Source of the DNA: Patiriisocius marinistellae
GTDB lineage: Bacteria; Bacteroidota; Bacteroidia; Flavobacteriales; Flavobacteriaceae
Length of the DNA: 64,000 nucleotides
Reading direction: 5' to 3'
Assembly: GCF_009014635.1 (NCBI RefSeq)
Contig: NZ_BKCF01000005.1
Coordinates: 62,001 to 126,000, forward strand
How positions within the stretch are numbered: the stretch's first letter is position 1; each line of letters opens with the position of its first letter. The translations under genes were made by a program, and so were the position numbers. The notes under the pieces were generated by a model. It did not search any database. It saw only the letters and a list, made by a program, of their open reading frames with translations, and had not been told where the DNA came from. Below are positions 42,838 to 51,487 of this stretch, one piece after another.

Positions 42838-44676
42838 ATGGCAAAGAAATTAGATATAAAAGATATTGTACAAGACGCTCTAGATGGCTCAATTAAACAG
42901 ATTTCAGGTTCAGATGCAGCTTTTTTATATGCTGAATCACCTACAAGTCCTATGCATATTGCATCATTGAACATCGTTGAAGGCTCCTTAAATTTTAAAG
43001 ATTTTAAGAAAATTGTTGCTTCAAAAATGCACTTGATTCCAAAATTTCGCCAACGATTGCTTAATGTGCCAATGAATCTAGATTATCCTTATTGGGTAGA
43101 TGATCCTAATTTTGACTTAGATCTTCATCTCAACCGTATAAAGTTGCCAGATCCTTCTAATTGGAAGACATTGAGGTCATTAACCTCTAGTATTTTCAGT
43201 GCGCCGTTAGATCTTCGCCGTCCATTGTGGTCAATTCATTTTATTGAAGGAATTGATGAGATTGCTCAAGTACCTAAGGGTTCAGTAGCAATTGTAAGTA
43301 AAGTGCATCATGTAATGATAGATGGTAGCTCTGGAGTAGGAATTATGGGTGTGCTTTTCGACAATGAAAAGAATTTAAAAGATATTAAGCGTGATGCTCC
43401 TAAATCCTTTGATCCAGATCCATTACCGGATGATTTGAGTTTGCTGCTTAAAAGTGGATATGGTTTTATAAAAAATCCGTTTAAAATACCTAAAACTATT
43501 GTTGAGACTACATACTCTTTTATAAAAAACAAAGCTTCTAAGACGCTTAGTATACAAAAAGAGTTTGCTTCTGCTAGGTATCCAGTTCCTATTACGATTT
43601 TTAATGAAAATATTTCAGCAAAAAGAACTTGGGGAACAGCAATATTATCATTTGATCGTATTAATACACTTCGCAAAATAACTGGTGGAAGTGTAAACGA
43701 TATTATTCTTGCTTTTTGTGCTGGAGCAATTCGGAAATACCTTAAAGATAGGGAGAAATTGCCTCTACAGCCACTTGTAGCAAATGTGCCTATATCCATT
43801 CGTGGAGAAGATACATCTCATAATAATCAAATTGCAAATATGATGATACAACTAGCGACTCACATAGAAGATCCGCTAGAGCGTCTTGAATATATTCAAG
43901 AACAAACAATGTTAGGGAAGTCTAGACATAAAACAATGGGAGCTAAAACGTTATCAAAAATGGCAGATGCTGTTCCTTTTGGTTTAGCAAACTTAGCTGC
44001 TGGATTGTATAGCAAGTACAATATTAAGGACTTACATAGACCTCCATTTAATGTTACAATTACAAATGTTCCTGGACCTCGTAATACACTCTATCTTAAT
44101 GGTCATAAAGTAGTTTCTGTTTTTACACTTACACCAGTTGTTGATGGATTTGGTCTTATTATAGCGGCTTTTAGTTATAACGAAAATGTAACCATTACAG
44201 CAACTTCAGATGCTAAAACAATGCCTGATGCAGATAAGTTTGCTCGTTACATTCGTGAGTCTGCAAATGAACTTGAAAAAATTATTTTAGATAATGAAAA
44301 GGCTAAAGTTAAAGTAACTAAAGTCAAAAAAGATAATAGTAAAAGTGCTTCATTCTTTAGTACGTTTAAACGGTATTTAAACAAACAAAAATCCATTGAT
44401 AGTAAATTAAAAGGGATTTACCATATTGATGTAGATATGGGTGTAACCAGTCAATGTTGGGAAATAAACCTTACACAAGAAAAGCCTACAATAAAGAAGT
44501 CAAAAAACCTCGATCCTACTACTTTAATGGAAATTGAAGACGCAAATTTATACGATTTATATAAGGGTAATTTACTTTTTGATGAGTTGAAAATTCAACA
44601 ACGATTAAAATTATCTGGAACTGTAGCAAACAAGAAAAAGTTTACTAACCTTCTTAAGGCTTTTTTGAACAGATAA
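42838..44676 (+). CDS. wax ester synthase/diacylglycerol acyltransferase with SCP2-like tail
   Basis: WS/DGAT enzymes acylate fatty alcohols or diacylglycerol to make storage wax esters or triacylglycerol. The active-site HHVMIDG (HHxxxDG) lies at residues 157-163, and PLWSIHFIEG, NDIILAFCAGAIRKYL, ANVPISIR and NVPGPRNTLY are typical. The 612 residues (ATG at 42838; an in-frame TTG lies five codons upstream) exceed the usual length of about 460-500. The extra C-terminal region (about 500-612, YHIDVDMGVTSQCWEINL and LYDLYKGNLLFDELKIQ) looks like an SCP2 sterol-carrier lipid-binding domain. It lies 1 bp before the monoacylglycerol-lipase-like gene. Confidence 0.9.
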   Translation: MAKKLDIKDIVQDALDGSIKQISGSDAAFLYAESPTSPMHIASLNIVEGSLNFKDFKKIVASKMHLIPKFRQRLLNVPMNLDYPYWVDDPNFDLDLHLNRIKLPDPSNWKTLRSLTSSIFSAPLDLRRPLWSIHFIEGIDEIAQVPKGSVAIVSKVHHVMIDGSSGVGIMGVLFDNEKNLKDIKRDAPKSFDPDPLPDDLSLLLKSGYGFIKNPFKIPKTIVETTYSFIKNKASKTLSIQKEFASARYPVPITIFNENISAKRTWGTAILSFDRINTLRKITGGSVNDIILAFCAGAIRKYLKDREKLPLQPLVANVPISIRGEDTSHNNQIANMMIQLATHIEDPLERLEYIQEQTMLGKSRHKTMGAKTLSKMADAVPFGLANLAAGLYSKYNIKDLHRPPFNVTITNVPGPRNTLYLNGHKVVSVFTLTPVVDGFGLIIAAFSYNENVTITATSDAKTMPDADKFARYIRESANELEKIILDNEKAKVKVTKVKKDNSKSASFFSTFKRYLNKQKSIDSKLKGIYHIDVDMGVTSQCWEINLTQEKPTIKKSKNLDPTTLMEIEDANLYDLYKGNLLFDELKIQQRLKLSGTVANKKKFTNLLKAFLNR

Positions 44677-44677
44677 T

Positions 44678-45613
44678 ATGCATTATAATACCCATACCTT
44701 TACTGCCAATGATGGCGAAATCATTTGTTATTATAAATGGAGTTGTGATTCAGCTATTTCTCAACGAGGTATTATTCAAATAGCGCACGGTATAGGCGAA
44801 CATGCAGGACGGTATGATACTATTGCACACCGATTACAAAAAGAAGGATTTACTGTATATGCCAATGATCACCGAGCCCATGGTAAAACTGCAGAAGTTA
44901 AAAGGCTTTTTGGCTATTATGACGGTGGGGATTATTTTAAGGATGTGGTAGAGGATATGCATAGTCTTTCACAACTTATGCGGGAAGAAAATCCTAATAA
45001 AAAGTTTATTCTTTTTGGTCATAGTATGGGCTCCTTGCTTAGCCGTAAATATGTACTCAAATTTGGCAATGAAATTGATGCTTTGATTCTTTCTGGTACA
45101 GCAAACTTTATAAAAGGCTTAGGACATTTTGGACTTGCAGCTACTAAGGCCGTTGTTGCAATTAGAGGTCGAGAGAGAGGGAATGAAACCTTACGGACTT
45201 TATTTTTTGATGAATTTAATAAAAAATTTAAGCCTAACCGTACAAAACTGGATTGGATAAGTAGTGATGAAAATGCTGTAGATATATTTGAAGCAGATCC
45301 TTATCGTATTGAAAATTTTTCTTTAGGAGTATTTGCAGATATTATTTCAAATTCACGCTTATTAAATAAAAAAGAGGCATTTATAAAAACGCCTGATAAT
45401 CTCCCCATATTAATATTTTCAGGAGATAAAGATCCTGTAGGAGAGATGGGAAAAGGGGTTACAAAAGTGGCTGAAAAATATAAAAATAATGGCAATGAGG
45501 ACCTTACATTTAACCTTTATGAAGATGGTCGTCACGAGATGCTGAATGAAACTAATAGTAAAGAAGTAGAAGAAGACATTATAACGTGGCTCAACCTACA
45601 AATCCCCAAATAA
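44678..45613 (+). CDS. monoacylglycerol-lipase-like alpha/beta hydrolase
   Basis: A 311-residue serine hydrolase of the lysophospholipase/monoglyceride lipase group (serine aminopeptidase S33-like). It has HGIGEHAGRY, NDHRAHGKT, nucleophile elbow GHSMGS (Ser116), an acid in FSGDKDPVG and a His in DGRHEMLNE. No signal peptide is present. It starts 1 bp after the WS/DGAT stop and its stop abuts the next gene, so it is firmly in the operon. It may release fatty acids from partial glycerides during lipid turnover. Confidence 0.88.
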   Translation: MHYNTHTFTANDGEIICYYKWSCDSAISQRGIIQIAHGIGEHAGRYDTIAHRLQKEGFTVYANDHRAHGKTAEVKRLFGYYDGGDYFKDVVEDMHSLSQLMREENPNKKFILFGHSMGSLLSRKYVLKFGNEIDALILSGTANFIKGLGHFGLAATKAVVAIRGRERGNETLRTLFFDEFNKKFKPNRTKLDWISSDENAVDIFEADPYRIENFSLGVFADIISNSRLLNKKEAFIKTPDNLPILIFSGDKDPVGEMGKGVTKVAEKYKNNGNEDLTFNLYEDGRHEMLNETNSKEVEEDIITWLNLQIPK

Positions 45614-46783
45614 ATGAACGATAAACTGCCCTTATATAAAACCTTTATAAAATTTGCCGCTACGCTAGGCACTCTCAATGGATTATCAATTTCAGAAAGT
45701 AAAAAAGTACTTTTAAATAATTTTGAGATACACCCTAATAATGAGCAAATTTTGCCGCTTATTGAAAAATTAGAAATTGAACAAGATGAGGATATACGGT
45801 TTTTATTTAATGAGTGTATTCGCATTTGCGATGAGCTAGGTCCTAGTCGAGAATATATCACTTTGTTAGTAATTCTTGAGGGGATTACTTCAATAGTTTC
45901 AGAAAACGGAACGCTAAAACAAAATGAAATTGCGAATTCAGTACTTCAAAAATTTAAAGATGAAATTACCTTAATCAACCAGAAAATACCTAAACCTCCA
46001 TTATTTAATATGTTATTAGAAACACGTTCACTTATAGAATGGACGTCAATCTATTGTATTTATCCTTTTATTCCGAAACGGATTAAAGGTGAAGGTCGTC
46101 CCGTTTTGTTGATACCACCGTACTTAGGAGATGATTATTCTACATCATTTGTCCGAAAGTATTTAACATCACTTGGATTTAAAACCTATAAATGGGAAAT
46201 GGGTTTTAATATGGTTAAATCACATTATATTCCTAGATTAGAAGAAAAATTAGACGATATTTATCAAGCACATGGTGAAAAGGTAAGTATAGTAGGCTGG
46301 AGTGGAGGAGGTATTTTCGCAAAGATTATGGCAAATCGTCATCCTAATCAAGTAGAACAAATAATAACAATTGCATCACCAGTATGGGGTGTAATGGAGA
46401 TGAAAACACCAGTGTATGGTATTCTAGAGTTTTTTAGAGGAAAGTCCTTAAAAGACAGAAATAAAAGATTTCTAGAAGAACTTGAGCCTATACCTGATGT
46501 GCCAGTAACCTGTATTTATACAAAAACTGATGGTCTTGTACCTTGGAAACACTGTATGGAAGCAGAGAGCTACCGCAACAATATTCGTAACATCGAAGTT
46601 TTTGGGAGCCATTCTGGTCTTGGTGCAAATGCTAGTGTACTTCTGATAACTGCAAATGCATTAAGCGCTAATATTCAGGGACAGACGATCCAAGAGGCTA
46701 CAAACAATATAGAGCGAGTGCTATATCCATTTTATTGGAAAAATAAAAAACGTAGATTCTCTTTTAAGAAGAAAAAAATATAG
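45614..46783 (+). CDS. alpha/beta hydrolase with extra helical N-terminal domain
   Basis: 389 residues. Residues 1 to about 135 are helical, rich in Glu/Asn, without a match I know. Residues about 155-389 are an alpha/beta hydrolase: VLLIPPYLGDDY, nucleophile elbow GWSGGG (Ser230), ASPVWGV, TKTDGLVPW (acid) and GSHSGLG (His). The fold detail resembles lipases and, more distantly, PHA synthase/depolymerase relatives, but the nucleophile is Ser, not the Cys of PHA synthases. It is flanked by lipid genes on both sides with 0 and 16 bp gaps, so an acyl-ester or acyl-CoA substrate is likely. Confidence 0.75.
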   Translation: MNDKLPLYKTFIKFAATLGTLNGLSISESKKVLLNNFEIHPNNEQILPLIEKLEIEQDEDIRFLFNECIRICDELGPSREYITLLVILEGITSIVSENGTLKQNEIANSVLQKFKDEITLINQKIPKPPLFNMLLETRSLIEWTSIYCIYPFIPKRIKGEGRPVLLIPPYLGDDYSTSFVRKYLTSLGFKTYKWEMGFNMVKSHYIPRLEEKLDDIYQAHGEKVSIVGWSGGGIFAKIMANRHPNQVEQIITIASPVWGVMEMKTPVYGILEFFRGKSLKDRNKRFLEELEPIPDVPVTCIYTKTDGLVPWKHCMEAESYRNNIRNIEVFGSHSGLGANASVLLITANALSANIQGQTIQEATNNIERVLYPFYWKNKKRRFSFKKKKI

Positions 46784-46799
46784 TTATAAGTTAAAACCA

Positions 46800-49700
46800 A
46801 TGGAACATATAATCAACCATCCCAATTTTCAAAAAGCCTTAAAACGAGTAGCGAGAGAAGAAGATATCCCGTTAGCAAAAGTGCAAAAAGAAGGAGAGAA
46901 ATACATCAGAGAATTGTATGCGGAGCAACACCCAATGGCAAAAATGCTGTCCGTTCGTGGGTTTGATTATATTCTTTCTAGAGCTTATAGTGACAAAATT
47001 GATGTTGACCCTAAGGGGATTAAAAAGTTGATGAAGTTAATGCGTCAAAATTCTGTCGCATTTATAATGACACATAAAACATATTTAGACACCTTAGTTC
47101 TTATATCAACTTTAGCTCGCTATGGGATGCCAGTTCCATATTCTTTTGGAGGCAAAAATCTTGCTTTTCCAGGGCTTAAACAATTAGGTAACAACGCTGG
47201 ACTTATTTTTATTCGTCGAAGCTTTAAAGACAATGCTATTTATAAGGTAGCATTACGTCACTACATATCTACAATTATTGATAAAGGGGACCATCTCACT
47301 TGGAATATTGAAGGAACTCGCTCTAGAACAGGAAAAATTCTGCACCCACAAATGGGCATCTTAAAGTATATTATGGATGCTGAAAAGCAGAGTAGTAAAT
47401 CCATAAAATATGTTCCTGTCTCTATTGTTTATGACCTTATCCCAGATGTAAAGGAGATGACAGAACAAGCTAAAGGTGGACAAAAACAATCTGAAAATCT
47501 TAAAAAAGGGTTTGACTATGTACGTAATTTAGCAAACGATTTTGGTCGTGCAGCTATACGTTTTGGTGATCCTGTTGAAATGGATGATAGTCATAATGCA
47601 ATAGTACCTCAATTAGAAGAAAATACATACAAGAATAAAAATTCACTACCAAGATTTGCTTTTGAGCTTATTCATCAAGCTTCAATGATAACACCTGTTA
47701 CAACAGTTTCACTAGTTTGTAATGTACTGCTCAATGATTTTGCCCTTACCAAAAAGGAGATAGAGTTTAAGGTGAATAAGTTGATGGAATATATTGAAAA
47801 AAAACAACAAAATTCATTGCTTGATAGAGGCAATCCTATTGCTGTAAGCATTCAGAAAGCTCTTAATTTATTGCAAGGAGCAGGAATTGTTCAAAAAAGC
47901 CGTGCAGGTCAAAAGGCACAGTATAGTTTAATCTCATCAGAATATCTCCCAGCTACGTATTATGCAAATATGGCTGCGGGACATTTTTATCATGCCGCCT
48001 TCATAGAAATGGCACTTGCTAAAATTAAGGATGATACTTCTAAAAACCGTATTGTACGTTTTTGGGAAGAGATTATGAATTTACGAAACTTATTTAAGTT
48101 TGAATTTTTTTATACAAATAAACCCAAATTTAGCGCGGAGATTGAAGAAGAATTGAGTCGTTTTCATAGAAATTGGCGCTCTATATTAAGTGATCCATCT
48201 AAAAATGTGGAAGACATTTTGAAGAAGCAAAATTTATTTGTTTCTAGAGCACTTTTATTGACATATTTAGAGGCAGATAAAGTTGTTTGTCACACGCTCA
48301 ATAATTGGGATGAAGATGACAAATTTAAACCAGCTGAGTTTCTAGAGCTTTGTATGTTTAAAGGTAAAGAATTACACTGGCAAACGCGTATTACAAGATT
48401 AGATAGTGTTTCAAAACCATTTTTGAGTAATGCTTTACGTTTTGCTGAAAATGCAAAATTGACACCTGTAAACCAGCAACTAGATTATAAAAAGCTAGAA
48501 AATTGGATGTTGCAATTAGAAGACCTTACGCAGAGGCTAGCATATCTCAAATCTATTGAAGTTGATCCTAGTGTAAAAGTACTTGAGCAAATGGCAAGCC
48601 AGCAGGGTCTTGTTCCGCTTTCTGAGGACAAAGCAAAAATAAAAAAAGCAGATGCTCAAGAGGGTGGACCACATATTGCTGCGTATTTTGATATGGACAG
48701 AACACTTATCAATGATTTTTCGGCAAAGAAGTTTATGACCACTCGTTTATTTAGTGGTGCAACAACAATTAAAGAATATCTCACGCAATTTATGACGGCG
48801 CTTGTATTTTCATTTGGAAATAGAGATTTTGAAATTTTGACAAAAATAGCAGCCTTAGGAGTTAAAGGAATTTCCGAAAAGTCTTTTGTTCAATTAGGTC
48901 AGGATGTTTTTGATGATTATTTAGCAACTACAATATATCCCGAGTCGAGGAAACTTGTGGAAAAACATTTAGAACTAGGGCATAGAGTGGTTATAATTTC
49001 CGCAGCTACTACATATCAAATAGAACCTATTGCTAGGGAGTTAGGAATTTCCGAAGTATATGCAACAAGAATGGAGCTTCGTAAAGGTAAGTTTACAGGT
49101 CGTGTTGCTGAGATGTGCTGGGGAGAAGGTAAGGCTCGCGCTGCTCGTACTTTTGCAAAAAAGAATGATATAGATCTTTCAAAAAGCTTTTTCTACTCAG
49201 ATGCTATAGATGATTACCCACTTTTTAAAATTGTAGGTAACCCAGTAGCAACAAACCCTGATAAAGCACTTTCTCAAGTTGCTTTTGAAAATGATTGGCC
49301 TATTTTGCGTTTTGAACAACCTGCTGTGAAACCTGTTGTAAATGGGTTGCGAACTGGGCTTGCTATTGCTAGTATTTATCCTTCTGCAATGAAAGGAGCG
49401 GTTAAGGGGTTAATAACAATGTCTAGGCAGGAAGCGGCAAATACTACTTTTGCAAGCATAGGTAATTTAGGGACTAAACTAGCAGGTCTAGAGGTTTCGG
49501 TTAAGGGTGCTCACAACTTAAAAGATTTTCGTCCAGCGGTATTCTGCTTTAATCATCAAAGTGCAGCAGACTTTTTTATTTTGATGAAAATTTTAAGAAA
49601 CAATATTACGGGTGTTGCAAAAAAGGAATTAGAGAGAACTCCTATAGGTCCTATTTTTTCAGCTTTAGGAGCGATATATGTAGATAGAAGTAATAAAGAG

Positions 49701-50033
49701 AAAGCTATTGAAGCTATGGAGCCAGCTGTAGAGGCATTAAAAAATGGAATATCTGTCGTCATTGCCCCAGAAGGTACGCGTAGTGGTAGTGTTGAGCTTG
49801 GTAAGTTTAAAAAAGGAGCTTTTCACTTAGCAATGCAAGCTGGAGTACCCATTATCCCTATTGTGATAAAAAATGCTTATAAAGCAATGCCAAAAGGTAC
49901 CACGGCATTACGACCAACACATATTGAGGTAGTAGCTCTAGATCCAGTTGATACTGGTTTATGGAAATTAAAGGATATTGATAAGAATATTGAGTATGTA
50001 CGTAATCTTTATTTAAAAGAACTCAACAATTAA
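46800..50033 (+). CDS. PlsB-like acyltransferase/HAD phosphatase/PlsC acyltransferase fusion
   Basis: A 1077-residue protein with three enzyme modules. Residues about 1-350 look like a glycerol-3-phosphate acyltransferase: HKTYLD (His92-Asp97, HX4D) and EGTRSRTGK (from 171); the region after it (350-610) resembles the helical C-terminal part of PlsB. Residues about 625-830 are a HAD-IB phosphatase (YFDMDRTL, nucleophile Asp631, acid Asp633; SDAIDDYPLF). Residues about 885-1077 are a PlsC 1-acylglycerol-3-phosphate acyltransferase (NHQSAAD, His919-Asp924; PEGTRSGS, Glu991). One chain could turn glycerol-3-phosphate into phosphatidate. HAD-PlsC fusions are known in actinobacteria. Confidence 0.88.
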   Translation: MEHIINHPNFQKALKRVAREEDIPLAKVQKEGEKYIRELYAEQHPMAKMLSVRGFDYILSRAYSDKIDVDPKGIKKLMKLMRQNSVAFIMTHKTYLDTLVLISTLARYGMPVPYSFGGKNLAFPGLKQLGNNAGLIFIRRSFKDNAIYKVALRHYISTIIDKGDHLTWNIEGTRSRTGKILHPQMGILKYIMDAEKQSSKSIKYVPVSIVYDLIPDVKEMTEQAKGGQKQSENLKKGFDYVRNLANDFGRAAIRFGDPVEMDDSHNAIVPQLEENTYKNKNSLPRFAFELIHQASMITPVTTVSLVCNVLLNDFALTKKEIEFKVNKLMEYIEKKQQNSLLDRGNPIAVSIQKALNLLQGAGIVQKSRAGQKAQYSLISSEYLPATYYANMAAGHFYHAAFIEMALAKIKDDTSKNRIVRFWEEIMNLRNLFKFEFFYTNKPKFSAEIEEELSRFHRNWRSILSDPSKNVEDILKKQNLFVSRALLLTYLEADKVVCHTLNNWDEDDKFKPAEFLELCMFKGKELHWQTRITRLDSVSKPFLSNALRFAENAKLTPVNQQLDYKKLENWMLQLEDLTQRLAYLKSIEVDPSVKVLEQMASQQGLVPLSEDKAKIKKADAQEGGPHIAAYFDMDRTLINDFSAKKFMTTRLFSGATTIKEYLTQFMTALVFSFGNRDFEILTKIAALGVKGISEKSFVQLGQDVFDDYLATTIYPESRKLVEKHLELGHRVVIISAATTYQIEPIARELGISEVYATRMELRKGKFTGRVAEMCWGEGKARAARTFAKKNDIDLSKSFFYSDAIDDYPLFKIVGNPVATNPDKALSQVAFENDWPILRFEQPAVKPVVNGLRTGLAIASIYPSAMKGAVKGLITMSRQEAANTTFASIGNLGTKLAGLEVSVKGAHNLKDFRPAVFCFNHQSAADFFILMKILRNNITGVAKKELERTPIGPIFSALGAIYVDRSNKEKAIEAMEPAVEALKNGISVVIAPEGTRSGSVELGKFKKGAFHLAMQAGVPIIPIVIKNAYKAMPKGTTALRPTHIEVVALDPVDTGLWKLKDIDKNIEYVRNLYLKELNN

Positions 50034-50066
50034 ATTATTGAAGTAACTGAAATTAAAACCAATGTT

Positions 50067-51068
50067 ATGAAATTAAAAGTAGGATTATTGGGTGGTGGTT
50101 CTTGGGGAACTACCGTAGCTTCATTAACGTCAAAAAACGCAAAAACTACGCTTTGGGCAAGAAATCAAGAAACTGTCGATGAAATTAATGAGCATCACAC
50201 TAATAGCAAATATTTACCTGGGGCACTTTTGCATAAAGGTTTAAGAGCATCATCAAGTATTGAGGAAGTTGTGAGCACGGCAGATGTTTTGGTAATGGGT
50301 GTGCCTTCTCAACATTTTAGAGATGTTCTAAAAGATGCGAAAAAATATATAAGACCGTGGATACCTATCGTAAGTCTCGCTAAAGGATTAGAACTTGGTA
50401 CAAAAATGAGAATGACTCAAATTATTGAAGAAGAACTACCAGGTCATCCAGCTGGGGTACTTACGGGACCAAACCTTGCCAAGGAAATTCATAGCGGTCA
50501 AGCTGCAGCTGCAGTTATAGCTATGGTTGATAAAACAATAGCAAAAGAGCTACAAGGAGTTTTTAATTCGGGACTCTTTAGGGTTTACAGAAATACAGAT
50601 GTAGTAGGCTGTGAGCTGGGCGGAGCATTAAAAAACATTATGGCGATTGCTACAGGAATGGGAGATGGTGCAAATGCTGGTGATAATACGCGTGCTGCAT
50701 TGATTACAAGAGGACTATCTGAGCTTACCAGACTAGGTACTGCGATGGGAGGACGCCGTCGTACATTTGCTGGCCTTGCAGGCATGGGAGATTTAGTAGC
50801 CACGTGTTCAAGTTCAAAAAGTAGAAATCATCATGTAGGGTTTGAAATAGGAAGAGGTAAAAGTCTAGAACAAATCATTGCGGAGATGAATGAAGTCGCA
50901 GAGGGAGTAAAAACAGCAAAAGCGGTTATGGAACTTGCTAAAGAACATAATGTGAGCATGCCTATTTCTGAGGAAGTCTATAAAGTATTGTATGAAGGAA
51001 ATTCTGTTTACGATGCTTTCAAAGGGCTTATTAACTTAGAGAGTGGCTCAGAAGCAGAACCAGGATAG
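50067..51068 (+). CDS. gpsA: NAD(P)-dependent glycerol-3-phosphate dehydrogenase
   Basis: GpsA reduces dihydroxyacetone phosphate to sn-glycerol-3-phosphate, the backbone of glycerolipids. The 333-residue product has the nucleotide-binding LGGGSWGTT, VPSQHFRDVL, SLAKGLE, GPNLAKEI, catalytic Lys in ELGGALKNIMAIA, and GLAGMGDLVATC. It follows the acyltransferase fusion by 33 bp and so would feed its substrate directly to the protein encoded next to it. It is the last gene of the lipid operon. Confidence 0.95.
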   Translation: MKLKVGLLGGGSWGTTVASLTSKNAKTTLWARNQETVDEINEHHTNSKYLPGALLHKGLRASSSIEEVVSTADVLVMGVPSQHFRDVLKDAKKYIRPWIPIVSLAKGLELGTKMRMTQIIEEELPGHPAGVLTGPNLAKEIHSGQAAAAVIAMVDKTIAKELQGVFNSGLFRVYRNTDVVGCELGGALKNIMAIATGMGDGANAGDNTRAALITRGLSELTRLGTAMGGRRRTFAGLAGMGDLVATCSSSKSRNHHVGFEIGRGKSLEQIIAEMNEVAEGVKTAKAVMELAKEHNVSMPISEEVYKVLYEGNSVYDAFKGLINLESGSEAEPG

Positions 51069-51217
51069 CCTTTATTATTTGCCCAATTAAATAAATGAAT
51101 AAATTAAATGTTTTTATTCAGACAAAGCACTATTTAATAAATGCTGAGTAGTGAAAATTGATTGTTTACGTATTTATTTATATCTACTCGCTTAAAAGTA
51201 AGTAACATCAAAGTTAT

Positions 51218-51278
51218 GTTCTCTTCGGAAATATTAATGCATTAAGCCATTTTAAAATAATTAAAATTTCCGAAGAAA
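51218..51278. repeat. inverted CTTCGGAAAT pair forming a hairpin, gpsA-acs gap
   Basis: CTTCGGAAAT at 51223-51232 and ATTTCCGAAG at 51266-51275 are flanked by further complementary bases (TTAAT with ATTAA), giving an imperfect stem of about 18 bp over a loop of about 20 nt. No T tract follows. It lies in the 419-bp gap between gpsA and acs. The remaining gap is AT-rich with no open frame or RNA gene that I can see; it should contain the acs promoter, but I see no clear TAnnTTTG there. Confidence 0.55.
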
Positions 51279-51487
51279 AGCATATATCTTCAAATAACAA
51301 TATCTATAAATTTATAGAGTAAATTTCTCTTAAGTAAAATTATTTCTAAAAGAAGGTATTGTTAAAAATCTTTGTAAATTACTGCTTGTAATCACAAAGA
51401 GTTTTAACAATAACCAATTATTGTTTACCAATTATTAAATTAATATCAAGCACAAACGTGGATTGATGCACAAAATAATTTTTATTA

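Noticed and set aside
43308-43799. 163-codon minus-strand frame inside the WS/DGAT gene
   Set aside because: It is antisense to the conserved acyltransferase core, including the HHxxxDG region; no start context or homology supports it.
44678-46783. Reading one of the two alpha/beta hydrolases as a PHA synthase
   Set aside because: PHA synthases have a Cys nucleophile in GxCxG; both proteins have Ser (GHSMGS, GWSGG). No phaA or phaB is present.
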